28,647 nt of DNA from a virus. The position numbers and the translations under genes are program-made. The notes beneath the pieces were generated by a model that saw only the letters and a list, made by a program, of their open reading frames with translations, searched no databases and was not told where the DNA came from. Positions 22,600-28,343 of the stretch are shown piece by piece (positions within the stretch are counted from its first letter, which is position 1; the number at the start of each line of letters is the position of its first letter). The stretch lies in IMG/VR virus record IMGVR_UViG_3300047546_002686, positions 1 through 28,647 of that record. One strand, 5' to 3'.

Positions 22600-22607
22600 T
22601 ATAAATA
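22600..22607 (+). promoter_or_regulatory. T4-type late promoter TATAAATA (plus strand)
   Basis: Exact TATAAATA ending 21 bases before the ATG of the exported 98-aa protein, with GAGAGGG between. It gives this isolated plus-strand gene its own late promoter in a minus-strand region. Confidence 0.8.
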
Positions 22608-22628
22608 TTTATTTGAGAGGGATACCAT

Positions 22629-22925
22629 ATGAAAAAGTTATTGATTGCAGTCCCGTTTATTTTATTATCTTTTAGTTCTGTTGCCAAAGAACCACCTGGT
22701 CAGGTTGTAAGAAAACCTGTAGTATGTTTTGAATTAGATGAAGGTCTAAATTATCTTAAGTCAGAGTATGGTGAGACTATAAAAAGAAAATTAGGCAGAA
22801 ATCAATATTTCGAAACCGAATTCTCATTATTAGAAAATGAAGAAAAAGGTACTTGGACTGTTCTTGAATACAAAGATAATGTAGGTTGTATTATTGCATC
22901 AGGTACTGGTGATAAAAAAGTTTAA
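22629..22925 (+). CDS. Exported hypothetical protein, 98 aa
   Basis: N-terminal signal peptide MKKLLIAVPFILLSFSSVAK, then a small charged domain (VCFELDEGLNYLKSEYGETI) with two cysteines that could form a disulfide in the periplasm. 'KGTWTVLEYKDNVGCIIASG' resembles the tail of small phage periplasmic proteins, but no family is certain. Late promoter and GAGAGGG site precede it. Its stop ends one base before the 3' end of the opposing tRNA-Val gene. A role in late envelope events is only a guess. Confidence 0.8.
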   Translation: MKKLLIAVPFILLSFSSVAKEPPGQVVRKPVVCFELDEGLNYLKSEYGETIKRKLGRNQYFETEFSLLENEEKGTWTVLEYKDNVGCIIASGTGDKKV

Positions 22926-23002
22926 TGGTGGGTGATGAGAGACTCGAACTCCCGACATTCTGCGTGTAAAGCAGACGCTACTACCAACTGAGCTAATCAC
23001 CC
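22926..23002 (-). tRNA. tRNA-Val(UAC)
   Basis: Acceptor GGGTGAT/ATCACCC, A73, CCA. The anticodon stem TCTGC/GCAGA holds loop TTTACAC, anticodon UAC. D arm GCTC with AGTTGGTA loop; T arm GGGAG-TTCGAGT-CTCTC (one G-U). Confidence 0.93.
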
Positions 23003-23009
23003 TAAATTA

Positions 23010-23771
23010 TTAAAAATGGAATGGACAATTTGATTTTGGTTGTGTCTTGATAAATTTATTAATACCATACGACCCAAAAAAAGATGAAGATACTAAATTG
23101 TCCATACTCTTTATAGTATTTACATCTACTAAATGACACTTATAATCAATATCAAGATCGTCTCTCAAACTTATAAGATGAGCAACAGGCTGACCCAACT
23201 TAACTGAAAATTCATATCTTTCTTTTTTCTTTGGAAAAAATAAATTAATGTTTGTTGAATGAGAAACATTATATTGTTGAATTCCAGGACAAAATGATAA
23301 ATCTAAATTTTCATTGTTCCAAAAAGCACCAATCATCATAAACGGAATACCATGTTTTTCTTTAGCTCTCCAAGGAGATTTAAATTTCATATGGTAATAA
23401 TTACTGAATGAAAAATTATGTTGCTCAGGTGGATGTGATTCTGGAGCTTCTCCATTTGAGTAAACAAAATTAAACATTTCTGTTGTGGGATCTACTTCTA
23501 CATATAAATCACACCAATGTCTAATCATAACTCCTCTTTTAAAGAGTTCTGTAAAACCCCAACATCTTTTCATATTATTACGAAATGGATCCATAGCCTG
23601 TCTTAGTATAGCATCCTGAAAATTTTTAACTTTATAATTTTCAGGAAGTTGTTTCCACCATTCGGGGTAGTTACTAGAGGCTTTGTTGATTGGAACCAGT
23701 TCGTATGTAGGAACATCACAAGTAAAAAAATCTACAGTGACTTTTTTCTTTCTATGAAAAAAACTAAGCAT
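23010..23771 (-). CDS. Conserved phage hypothetical, 253 aa
   Basis: Basic N-terminus MLSFFHRKKKV, then 'YPEWWKQLPENYKV' (35-48), 'MKRCWGFTELFKRGVMIRHWCDLYVEV' pattern, 'SPWRAKEKHGIPFMMIGAFWNNE' and 'LSFCPGIQQYNVSHSTNINLFF'. The order W-W-K, CPG, 'H--N' and a late G-P-x-A-x-L block looks like a widespread viral family of unknown function, often found in marine phages. No catalytic motif can be named. The ribosome site is weak. A 35-codon gene and a sigma70-like promoter lie just upstream. Confidence 0.8.
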   Translation of the reverse strand: MLSFFHRKKKVTVDFFTCDVPTYELVPINKASSNYPEWWKQLPENYKVKNFQDAILRQAMDPFRNNMKRCWGFTELFKRGVMIRHWCDLYVEVDPTTEMFNFVYSNGEAPESHPPEQHNFSFSNYYHMKFKSPWRAKEKHGIPFMMIGAFWNNENLDLSFCPGIQQYNVSHSTNINLFFPKKKERYEFSVKLGQPVAHLISLRDDLDIDYKCHLVDVNTIKSMDNLVSSSFFGSYGINKFIKTQPKSNCPFHF

Positions 23772-23788
23772 AACAACTTTCTAGACAA

Positions 23789-23896
23789 TTACATACACAA
23801 ATCTTCGTACTTAGTAGTGAACTGTCTATGTTTTGATTGATCACCATAATTATTATTGTACCACAATGTGTACAAAAAATCAACTAATTTTCTCAT
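23789..23896 (-). CDS. Possible small protein, 35 aa
   Basis: An open frame MRKLVDFLYTLWYNNNYGDQ to a stop at 23789, with AAGGA seven bases before ATG at 23896. The C-terminal part is charged. It fits the spacing between tRNA-Trp and the 253-aa gene. A sigma70-like promoter overlaps it, so either or both may be real. Confidence 0.5.
   Translation of the reverse strand: MRKLVDFLYTLWYNNNYGDQSKHRQFTTKYEDLCM
23855..23883 (-). promoter_or_regulatory. Sigma70-like promoter overlapping the 35-aa frame
   Basis: Minus strand TTGATT (23883-23878), 17 bases, TACAAT (23860-23855). Four and five of six matches. The region TTGTAC....GTACAA around it is a 6-bp inverted repeat. Initiation near 23848 would serve the 253-aa gene. 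Confidence 0.4.
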
Positions 23897-23912
23897 TTTA
23901 TTTTCCTTTAAA

Positions 23913-23986
23913 TGGCATCGGTGGCAGGAATCGAACCCACACGTGCGGTTTTGGAGACCGCTGTTCTACCATTAAACTACACCGAT
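23913..23986 (-). tRNA. tRNA-Trp(CCA)
   Basis: Acceptor ATCGGTG/CACCGAT, G73, CCA. Anticodon stem GCGGT/ACCGC with loop CTCCAAA gives CCA (UGG). T arm GTGGG-TTCGATT-CCTGC with two wobble pairs. Its first 15 bases are also the last five codons of the overlapping membrane-protein gene. Confidence 0.95.
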
Positions 23987-24214
23987 ATTAATTTTTACAC
24001 CTATGTAAGTACCAACAAAAGCACCAAGTCCTGCAGGAACAAGTAACCAATGATTATCGACAAAACTAATAACAACAATCGCATTGACAACAAAAATAAT
24101 TGTTGCCAACGTAGATGACCACAAAGGATTATCTTTTTGTACTTGCTTAGTGTAGATAGCATACAATATATCTATTATAACTAAACCAAAAAAAACTTGC
24201 AACCATTCAATCAT
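23972..24214 (-). CDS. Small membrane protein, 80 aa, ending inside tRNA-Trp
   Basis: Three hydrophobic stretches: 'WLQVFFGLVIIDILYAIY', 'LATIIFVVNAIVVISFV' and 'WLLVPAGLGAFVGTYIGV'. The final residues INIGVV and the stop TAA use the first 15 bases of tRNA-Trp. It is similar in build to small phage inner-membrane proteins (DUF5698-like patterns exist) but no family is certain. ATG overlaps the preceding stop (ATGA), so it is coupled to the amidotransferase-like gene. Confidence 0.75.
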   Translation of the reverse strand: MIEWLQVFFGLVIIDILYAIYTKQVQKDNPLWSSTLATIIFVVNAIVVISFVDNHWLLVPAGLGAFVGTYIGVKINIGVV

Positions 24215-24858
24215 CTCTTAATCAATTCATTAGTAAAATCTAAAAGCAATTCCCAGTTAGAAGATTTTTCTGGTTGCCATTTCTTTTTCATCCACGAATG
24301 ACAACTATACCAATTCTCATCTGCTTCAGGATGTGAACCTATAAGTCCAACACGCCCTTGATAGCCTGCCATAACATCACCATTAGCATAAGTAGATACA
24401 ATATCCATCCTGCCGTTACCAACAATACTGCAACCGTCATACCAATATATCTTTTCTTCTTTACCTAACCAATCTACTTCTAGATCTTTAGGATGAGGTC
24501 TTTTTGTTTTTGATCCTGGTCGTCCCATATATTGAACACAATCACGACCTTTAACGAGGTCTAAGTATTTGCTTCCTGCCCAATAGGCTCCCATACAAAT
24601 ACCAAGATAATGGCCACCATTATCCACATAATTCCTGATAGTTTGCTTATGATGTTTCATTACTTTATCAAAGGTGTTAACATCACCAACACCACCAGGA
24701 ACAGCAATAACATCTACATCGTCGAAAAAATTATCATAAGGAATCTTGTGACGTGTAAAAATTTTAAATGTATGTTGTGATTGTAATGCATTCATGATGG
24801 CGTTAACACCATCAACCGAGCATCTTGGATGATCTAAGAATAGCGCAATTTTGCCCAT
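24211..24858 (-). CDS. Class I glutamine amidotransferase-like protein (biotin-protein-ligase N-terminal type)
   Basis: A 215-aa protein with the flavodoxin-like fold: MGKIALFLDHPRCSVDGVNA start, 'VDVIAVPGGVGDVNTFDKV' (48-66), and the nucleophile elbow HYLGICMGAYWAGSKY with Cys88. 'GRVGLIGSHPEADENWY' near the C-terminus supplies the His-x-Glu pattern. It resembles the BPL_N family rather than PfpI. A Cys-based hydrolase or amidotransferase of unknown substrate is likely. ATG at 24858 has GAGG five bases upstream; the longer frame up to 24948 covers the tRNA-Asp gene and is rejected. Confidence 0.85.
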   Translation of the reverse strand: MGKIALFLDHPRCSVDGVNAIMNALQSQHTFKIFTRHKIPYDNFFDDVDVIAVPGGVGDVNTFDKVMKHHKQTIRNYVDNGGHYLGICMGAYWAGSKYLDLVKGRDCVQYMGRPGSKTKRPHPKDLEVDWLGKEEKIYWYDGCSIVGNGRMDIVSTYANGDVMAGYQGRVGLIGSHPEADENWYSCHSWMKKKWQPEKSSNWELLLDFTNELIKR

Positions 24859-24880
24859 TACAACCTCACTGCTTCTTAGA

Positions 24881-24888
24881 TATTTATG
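24881..24888 (-). promoter_or_regulatory. Possible late promoter CATAAATA
   Basis: Seven of eight bases of the late octamer, 23 bases before ATG at 24858. It overlaps the CCA end of tRNA-Asp, so it may be chance. Confidence 0.3.
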
Positions 24889-24963
24889 GCGACCTGTAGG
24901 GGTAACGATCCCCTCATCTCTAGCGTGACAGGCTAGCGTCTTCACCATGCCGACTCACAGGCC
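24887..24963 (-). tRNA. tRNA-Asp(GUC)
   Basis: Acceptor GGCCTGT/ACAGGTC (one G-U), G73, CCA. Anticodon stem CTAGC/GCTAG with loop CTGTCAC gives GUC. The T arm is AGGGG-ATCGTTA-CCCCT: position 54 is A and 58 is U, not the canonical U54 and A58. Confidence 0.9.
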
Positions 24964-24969
24964 GTATTA

Positions 24970-25045
24970 TGGTGCTGTCGAAGAGATTCGAACTCCCGAC
25001 CTGATGATTACTAATCAACTGCTCTACCAACTGAGCTACGACAGC
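24970..25045 (-). tRNA. tRNA-Thr(AGU)
   Basis: Acceptor GCTGTCG/CGACAGC, A73, CCA; D arm GCTC-AGTTGGTA-GAGC; T arm GGGAG-TTCGAAT-CTCTT. The anticodon loop TTAGTAA gives AGU in a stem with one T-T mismatch. It is otherwise close to bacterial tRNA-Thr(UGU). An A34 threonine tRNA is unusual in bacteria. Confidence 0.85.
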
Positions 25046-25050
25046 AAAAC

Positions 25051-25112
25051 TGGGCGGGAGAAAAGGATTCGAACCTTTTAGCTGCAGCTGCTGTTTCCAA
25101 ACAGCTCTCCCG
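25051..25112 (-). tRNA. Aberrant tRNA-like element, one arm missing (Pro-like?)
   Basis: Acceptor CGGGAGA pairs perfectly with TCTCCCG, and AAAGG-TTCGAAT-CCTTT is a perfect T arm, followed by C-CCA. Only 27 bases lie between them, instead of about 40. They hold GCTGT-TTGGAA-ACAGC, an anticodon-like arm with UGG (Pro; C1-G72 fits), or alternatively a D arm with loop GG. Then AGCTGCAGCT, a small palindrome. One of the D or anticodon arms is absent. Either a degenerate gene or an unusual tRNA-like RNA. Confidence 0.6.
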
Positions 25113-25115
25113 ATA

Positions 25116-25190
25116 TGGTGCCCAAAGAGAGGATTGAACTCCCGACCTATCGCTTACAAGGCGATTGCACTACCGCTGTGCTATTTGGGC
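25116..25190 (-). tRNA. tRNA-Thr(UGU)
   Basis: Acceptor GCCCAAA/TTTGGGC, A73, CCA. D arm GCAC-AGCGGTA-GTGC. Anticodon stem ATCGC/GCGAT, loop CTTGTAA, anticodon UGU. T arm GGGAG-TTCAATC-CTCTC. It is a different gene family member from tRNA-Thr(AGU), with little acceptor similarity. Confidence 0.95.
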
Positions 25191-25230
25191 AATAAAGATA
25201 TATTAGATTATTACTTTGTAAAAGTCAACA

Positions 25231-26148
25231 TTAAGACCAGGAGAATCTTACACCACCAGATCCACCATCACCACCACTTCCTTGAGAGTTAGATGGTTGA
25301 GATCCTGCACCACCTGTTCCAATTGTATAGGATATTAACATGCCAGGAGTAATTTTTGATCTTGGAACATCAATACGAACATAACCACCAGATCCACCAC
25401 CGCCACCAGCCGATCTGTTTGGATTAGCATTCTTACCAGATTGGAAGTCACTATCGCCACCAGATCCACCACCGCCACCAGGAGCATTACCAGTACCACC
25501 TCTTTGTGCATTAGCAGCACTAGAACCACCTGCACCACCATTTGGAGCGCTACCACCAGCACCACCTCGACCAGCACCAGCATCACCACCAGCACCGCTA
25601 TTACCGTTTAGTGTTGTAACCGTACAACCAGTAGATACACCAGATGTACTTGTAGTACCTCCACCACCTCCACCACCATTTTGATTGCCATAACGATATC
25701 CACTACCACCACCGCCTCCACCATTAGCAGTAGCATCAAACGTACCATCTAACTTAGGAACGGATATAGAAGAACCATTTCCACCAGCACCAGATGGAGG
25801 AGTATAGTCGTGATGGCCAGCACCACCGCCTCCACCAGCTCCCCAAACTTCTACAGATAATGTATTTCTAAAAACAGGTACAGTGAATGTGCTTGAACCA
25901 GGAGTTGTTATTATTGTACTACCAGGAGGTGCTGGATCTGTATTTGATTTATTATAAAAATCATTAAATGATAATTGACCATTTATAGTTGCATTAAATT
26001 TATCTCTTCTAAAAGGATAGAAGGTTTCATAATAAGCTACACCATGATAATCATTTAAGTCATCATCAGGTGTTTGATTGTTTCCATAACCAAATACTGT
26101 TCTAATATCTACAATAGAAATGTTACCAGAGCTTGGAGTCTGTGCCAT
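25231..26148 (-). CDS. Glycine-rich tail-fibre/adhesin-like protein
   Basis: A 305-aa protein. Residues about 1-75 form an ordinary N-terminal domain ('ISIVDIRTVFGYG', 'FRRDKFNATINGQLSFNDFY'). Then 'PGSTIITTPGSSTFTVPVF' and 'VEVWGAGGGGGAG' begin a long region with many GGGGG runs separated by short polar segments to the C-terminus (GGSGGVRFSWS). This matches the phage Gly-rich tail proteins in which 'W-GAGGGGG' precedes polyglycine-type repeats, as in tail-tip adhesins that bind host receptors. No signal peptide. AGGT precedes ATG. The adhesin role is by family resemblance. Confidence 0.8.
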   Translation of the reverse strand: MAQTPSSGNISIVDIRTVFGYGNNQTPDDDLNDYHGVAYYETFYPFRRDKFNATINGQLSFNDFYNKSNTDPAPPGSTIITTPGSSTFTVPVFRNTLSVEVWGAGGGGGAGHHDYTPPSGAGGNGSSISVPKLDGTFDATANGGGGGGSGYRYGNQNGGGGGGGTTSTSGVSTGCTVTTLNGNSGAGGDAGAGRGGAGGSAPNGGAGGSSAANAQRGGTGNAPGGGGGSGGDSDFQSGKNANPNRSAGGGGGSGGYVRIDVPRSKITPGMLISYTIGTGGAGSQPSNSQGSGGDGGSGGVRFSWS

Positions 26149-26152
26149 CTTA

Positions 26153-26719
26153 TTACCTAGTTAAATAGATTGCTTCTGAATCACTAGGTACAACAATATC
26201 TGCTGTTTTACCTTCTAATACTCTAGCATAATTAAATTGTTCGAACTTCTTACCATTAATAGTTATATTGCCCTTAGCACACATAACTATATGTTCTCTA
26301 CCATCACCAGTAATAGTTGTATTTGTGTTACCTCTTATAAGGTCACAATCAAATAGTTTATCAGCAGGAACTGGATTAATGCATAACCAACCTGCACCAT
26401 TATTACCTGATGTAAAGTTAAAAGCTGATCCCTGAAATCCTCTCAAGTCAATAAGAAGTGATGAGTTTCCTCTCTTAACATATTGATCATAGTATTGTTG
26501 ATACTCAGGAACAACGTTGGAAGAACCTGAATTAAATTGACCAACAAAATTATTATTAAGATGTATTGAACCACTTCCCTCAATCATATAAAAAACCTGA
26601 GTGAATCTTGTATCTATATTAGCATCATCTGGAGAATAATTATAAGAGTCGTTAGGTGTAATAAAACCACGACAAAGTGCAAAACCCTTGCACAACACTG
26701 TAGATGCTATAAACTTCAT
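26153..26719 (-). CDS. Hypothetical protein, 188 aa, cupin-like pattern
   Basis: Two related beta-rich segments: 'FYMIEGSGSIHLNNNFVGQF' near 43-62, and 'HIVMCAKGNITINGKKFEQF' near 143-162. The second is followed by 'NYARVLEGKTADIVVPSDSE', which is typical of cupin folds ('G-V-I---G...L--GD-V-IP'). Likely a double beta-helix protein, perhaps structural in the virion next to the Gly-rich adhesin. No metal-binding His pair is clear. Coupled by ATGA with the gene upstream. Confidence 0.7.
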   Translation of the reverse strand: MKFIASTVLCKGFALCRGFITPNDSYNYSPDDANIDTRFTQVFYMIEGSGSIHLNNNFVGQFNSGSSNVVPEYQQYYDQYVKRGNSSLLIDLRGFQGSAFNFTSGNNGAGWLCINPVPADKLFDCDLIRGNTNTTITGDGREHIVMCAKGNITINGKKFEQFNYARVLEGKTADIVVPSDSEAIYLTR

Positions 26720-27069
26720 AATTGGATCTCCAGATTATCTGCAATACCAGTATTAATTGGTTGTACTGGAGGAGGGGTAAGCTCTGAAGAATCAAATGAA
26801 TGAGTTGTACTGTTTAAATTTTTAAGTTGTTCTATAAAATCAGAATCACTTGTAGATTTTTGTTTAGCTGCCTCTTGTTGAAGATAGGCTAATCCAGTTT
26901 GAGCAAGTTTTCTGACCATATCTACTACTGAAGTAGAATCATAATTAGCTGCACTGAATGAATATTTTGGTGTAGTATATTCTACACCATCTTCAATTCC
27001 AGTAAAATGAGCAACTACCGAATGATTTTGCTCATCATAACTATCAACATGAACTTGTACAGATTGCAT
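26716..27069 (-). CDS. Hypothetical protein, 117 aa
   Basis: MQSVQVHVDSYDEQNHSVVA begins a beta-rich N-terminal half ('HFTGIEDGVEYTTPKYSFSA'), then a helix 'TSVVDMVRKLAQTGLAYLQQ' and a Ser/Thr/Pro-rich tail. ATG at 27069 has GAGG nine bases upstream and is preferred over the ATG five codons before it. It is the first gene of the three-gene set that ends with the Gly-rich adhesin, and a TATAAATA late promoter lies just upstream, which supports a virion or tail role. No family recognised. Confidence 0.75.
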   Translation of the reverse strand: MQSVQVHVDSYDEQNHSVVAHFTGIEDGVEYTTPKYSFSAANYDSTSVVDMVRKLAQTGLAYLQQEAAKQKSTSDSDFIEQLKNLNSTTHSFDSSELTPPPVQPINTGIADNLEIQL

Positions 27070-27099
27070 AACATAACACCTCATTTCGTGAATATGCTA

Positions 27100-27107
27100 T
27101 ATTTATA
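27100..27107 (-). promoter_or_regulatory. T4-type late promoter TATAAATA for the adhesin gene set
   Basis: Exact TATAAATA on the minus strand, about 31 bases before ATG at 27069. It would drive the three co-directional genes down to 25231 late in infection. Confidence 0.8.
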
Positions 27108-27156
27108 AGTGTAGGCTAACCGTGGCTCTACGCGGATCTATTGAGCGATCAACCTT

Positions 27157-27164
27157 AATAAATA
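27157..27164 (+). promoter_or_regulatory. Late-promoter-like AATAAATA (plus strand)
   Basis: Seven of eight bases of the late octamer, 37 bases before ATG at 27202. It is part of TAATAAATAATACCGGC, a 17-mer that recurs on the minus strand at 12007-11991. A small inverted repeat (GCTCAA/TTGAGC, 27171-27184) and GGAGG follow. Confidence 0.5.
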
Positions 27165-27201
27165 ATACCGGCTCAATGTTGAGCTGTATGGAGGATCCAA
27201 A

Positions 27202-27435
27202 ATGGATATTCTTAAGATTGTAAAAACTTGGGTAGGTGCTTTGAGTGACCTAGCCGTTTCAGTACTTGCAATGATGTTTGTACTTGGTGTTCTTTTTAAA
27301 GGCACACCAATTCCCTTCCTAGGTGGAATTGACGTAGTGGCAAATGTAACTTCAGTAGTTAAAGGATTAAGCTCAGAAGGTCTTCTCGGACTAGTAGCTA
27401 TTTGGGTCCTTTATGGTATTTGGAAAGCAAAATAA
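27202..27435 (+). CDS. Small membrane protein, 77 aa
   Basis: MDILKIVKTWVGALSDLAVS begins a protein with two hydrophobic segments (about 14-32 and 58-74) split by 'GTPIPFLGGIDVVANVTSVV'. I recall proteins with this 'VKTWV--L-DL--S' to 'G-VGLVA-WVL' plan in marine T4-like phages, annotated as hypothetical. The size and topology would suit a holin or a virion-associated membrane protein, but neither is shown. GGAGG lies seven bases before ATG; a strong terminator follows, so this is a single-gene transcript. Confidence 0.82.
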   Translation: MDILKIVKTWVGALSDLAVSVLAMMFVLGVLFKGTPIPFLGGIDVVANVTSVVKGLSSEGLLGLVAIWVLYGIWKAK

Positions 27436-27458
27436 TATAATAACGATTTGCCTTTGAC

Positions 27459-27490
27459 AAAGCTCCCATCGCAAGGTGGGAGCTTTTTTA
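27459..27490 (+). terminator. Intrinsic terminator of the 77-aa membrane protein gene
   Basis: AAAGCTCCCA and TGGGAGCTTT form a 10-bp stem with an eight-base loop, and the T run at 27484-27489 completes a Rho-independent terminator, 24 bases after the stop codon. Confidence 0.92.
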
Positions 27491-27492
27491 TT

Positions 27493-27569
27493 TGGTGCGG
27501 TGTACGGGATTTGAACCCGTGATCTGCGCCTTGAAAGGGCGTTATCCTAGACCGCTAGACGAACACCGC
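27493..27569 (-). tRNA. tRNA-Glu(UUC)
   Basis: Acceptor GCGGTGT/ACACCGC, A73, CCA. Anticodon loop CTTTCAA in stem ACGCC/GGCGC gives UUC. T arm ACGGG-TTCAAAT-CCCGT. The D-stem sequence CGTCTAG...TAGGA is typical of bacterial tRNA-Glu. Confidence 0.95.
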
Positions 27570-27572
27570 AAA

Positions 27573-27647
27573 TGGCTGGGGGACAGGGACTCGAACCCCG
27601 ATAGACAGATTCAAAGTCTGTAGTCCTACCGATTAGACGATCCCCCA
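27573..27647 (-). tRNA. tRNA-Gln(UUG)
   Basis: Acceptor TGGGGGA/TCCCCCA with U1-A72 as in bacterial tRNA-Gln, G73, CCA. Anticodon stem ACAGA/TCTGT, loop CTTTGAA, anticodon UUG. T arm CGGGG-TTCGAGT-CCCTG. Confidence 0.95.
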
Positions 27648-27653
27648 AGAAAC

Positions 27654-27728
27654 TGGTTGGCGCAGAAGGTAACGATCCTTCCACCTTTCCCTTATCAGGG
27701 GAATGCTCTACCTCTGAGCTATGCGCCA
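27654..27728 (-). tRNA. tRNA-Ile(GAU)
   Basis: Acceptor TGGCGCA/TGCGCCA, A73, CCA. Anticodon stem TTCCC/GGGAA, loop CTGATAA, anticodon GAU. The T arm GAAGG-ATCGTTA-CCTTC has the same non-canonical loop as tRNA-Asp. Confidence 0.93.
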
Positions 27729-27729
27729 G

Positions 27730-27737
27730 TATAAATA
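27730..27737 (+). promoter_or_regulatory. T4-type late promoter TATAAATA (plus strand)
   Basis: Exact TATAAATA two bases from the 5' end of the divergent tRNA-Ile gene and 19 bases before ATG at 27757, with GAGG between. It gives the ParB-like gene its own late promoter. Confidence 0.8.
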
Positions 27738-27756
27738 TTAAAAAATGAGGCAAATG

Positions 27757-28263
27757 ATGAAAACTTTTAATCAATTTATAAACGAAGATTTACAAAAACA
27801 AAAGTTCAGAACAAATTCTGAAGGTAATGTTTTTCCTGTAAAATATAATCAACCTGATTATCAAAAACTGTCTGATAATGAGCACGGTGAAACTACACAC
27901 CAAAGCTCTGAAATAAAATCAGGTAATATGGAAACACCACATCCTGCTATAGAAAAAGCTATTCATAAATTTGCTAGTAATAAACCTGCATTTAAAAAAG
28001 CATTAGAAAATTCTAGCATAGAAAAAGTTAAAAAAGGAACAGAAGTAAACAATTCTGAAATTGGTCAAGGTATAAAGAGTGTAGAAGATAAACAAAAAGT
28101 AAAGCGTGTATCAGAAATGATTAAAAATAATCAACCTATAGATAGACCAATTATTTTGAGACATAAAGATAAAGATGGTAATGTATACCATCACCTATTA
28201 GCAGGAAATACAAGAGCTACCATAGTTGGATATGGTGTGGAAGCTCACCATATAGATGTATAA
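27757..28263 (+). CDS. ParB/Srx-domain-like phage protein, 168 aa
   Basis: MKTFNQFINEDLQKQKFRTN is the N-terminal style of many late, virion-associated proteins in marine T4-like phages. The middle is Lys/Asn-rich. The C-terminal part 'MIKNNQPIDRPIILRHKDKD' and 'HLLAGNTRATIVGYGV' matches the ParB/Srx nucleotide-binding or nuclease domain, in which the 'G(N/H)xR' motif binds phosphates. Such proteins can be nucleases, kinases or DNA binders. Start chosen at 27757 because GAGG lies six bases upstream; two earlier ATGs are poorer. A late promoter precedes it. Confidence 0.8.
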   Translation: MKTFNQFINEDLQKQKFRTNSEGNVFPVKYNQPDYQKLSDNEHGETTHQSSEIKSGNMETPHPAIEKAIHKFASNKPAFKKALENSSIEKVKKGTEVNNSEIGQGIKSVEDKQKVKRVSEMIKNNQPIDRPIILRHKDKDGNVYHHLLAGNTRATIVGYGVEAHHIDV

Positions 28264-28264
28264 T

Positions 28265-28339
28265 TGGTGCAAGTAACTGGAATCGAACCAGTCTAAGACG
28301 CCTTATGAGAGCGTGTCGACACCTTGCCGACCTACTTGC
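28265..28339 (-). tRNA. tRNA-Met(CAU) (elongator, or Ile2)
   Basis: Acceptor GCAAGTA/TACTTGC, A73, CCA. Anticodon stem ACGCT/GGCGT, loop CTCATAA, anticodon CAU. C1-A72 mismatch is absent, so it is not an initiator. With lysidine at C34 it would be tRNA-Ile reading AUA; sequence alone does not decide. Position 8 is G rather than U and the D arm is GTCG/CGAC with a nine-base loop. T arm ACTGG-TTCGATT-CCAGT. Confidence 0.85.
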
Positions 28340-28343
28340 GAAA

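Noticed and set aside
24859-24948. N-terminal extension of the amidotransferase-like frame
   Set aside because: It translates through the 3' half of tRNA-Asp; ATG at 24858 has GAGG and starts the fold cleanly.
25335-25595. 86-codon frame antiphase to the Gly-rich adhesin gene
   Set aside because: A Val/Leu-rich shadow produced by GGT/GGA repeats in another frame; no start signals.
25231-26148. Collagen-like protein
   Set aside because: Runs of five or more Gly are present, but no sustained Gly-X-Y periodicity; it fits Gly-rich tail proteins better.
27547-27774. 75-codon minus-strand open frame across the Glu, Gln and Ile tRNAs
   Set aside because: It consists of tRNA sequence in one frame; no ribosome site and no protein-like pattern.
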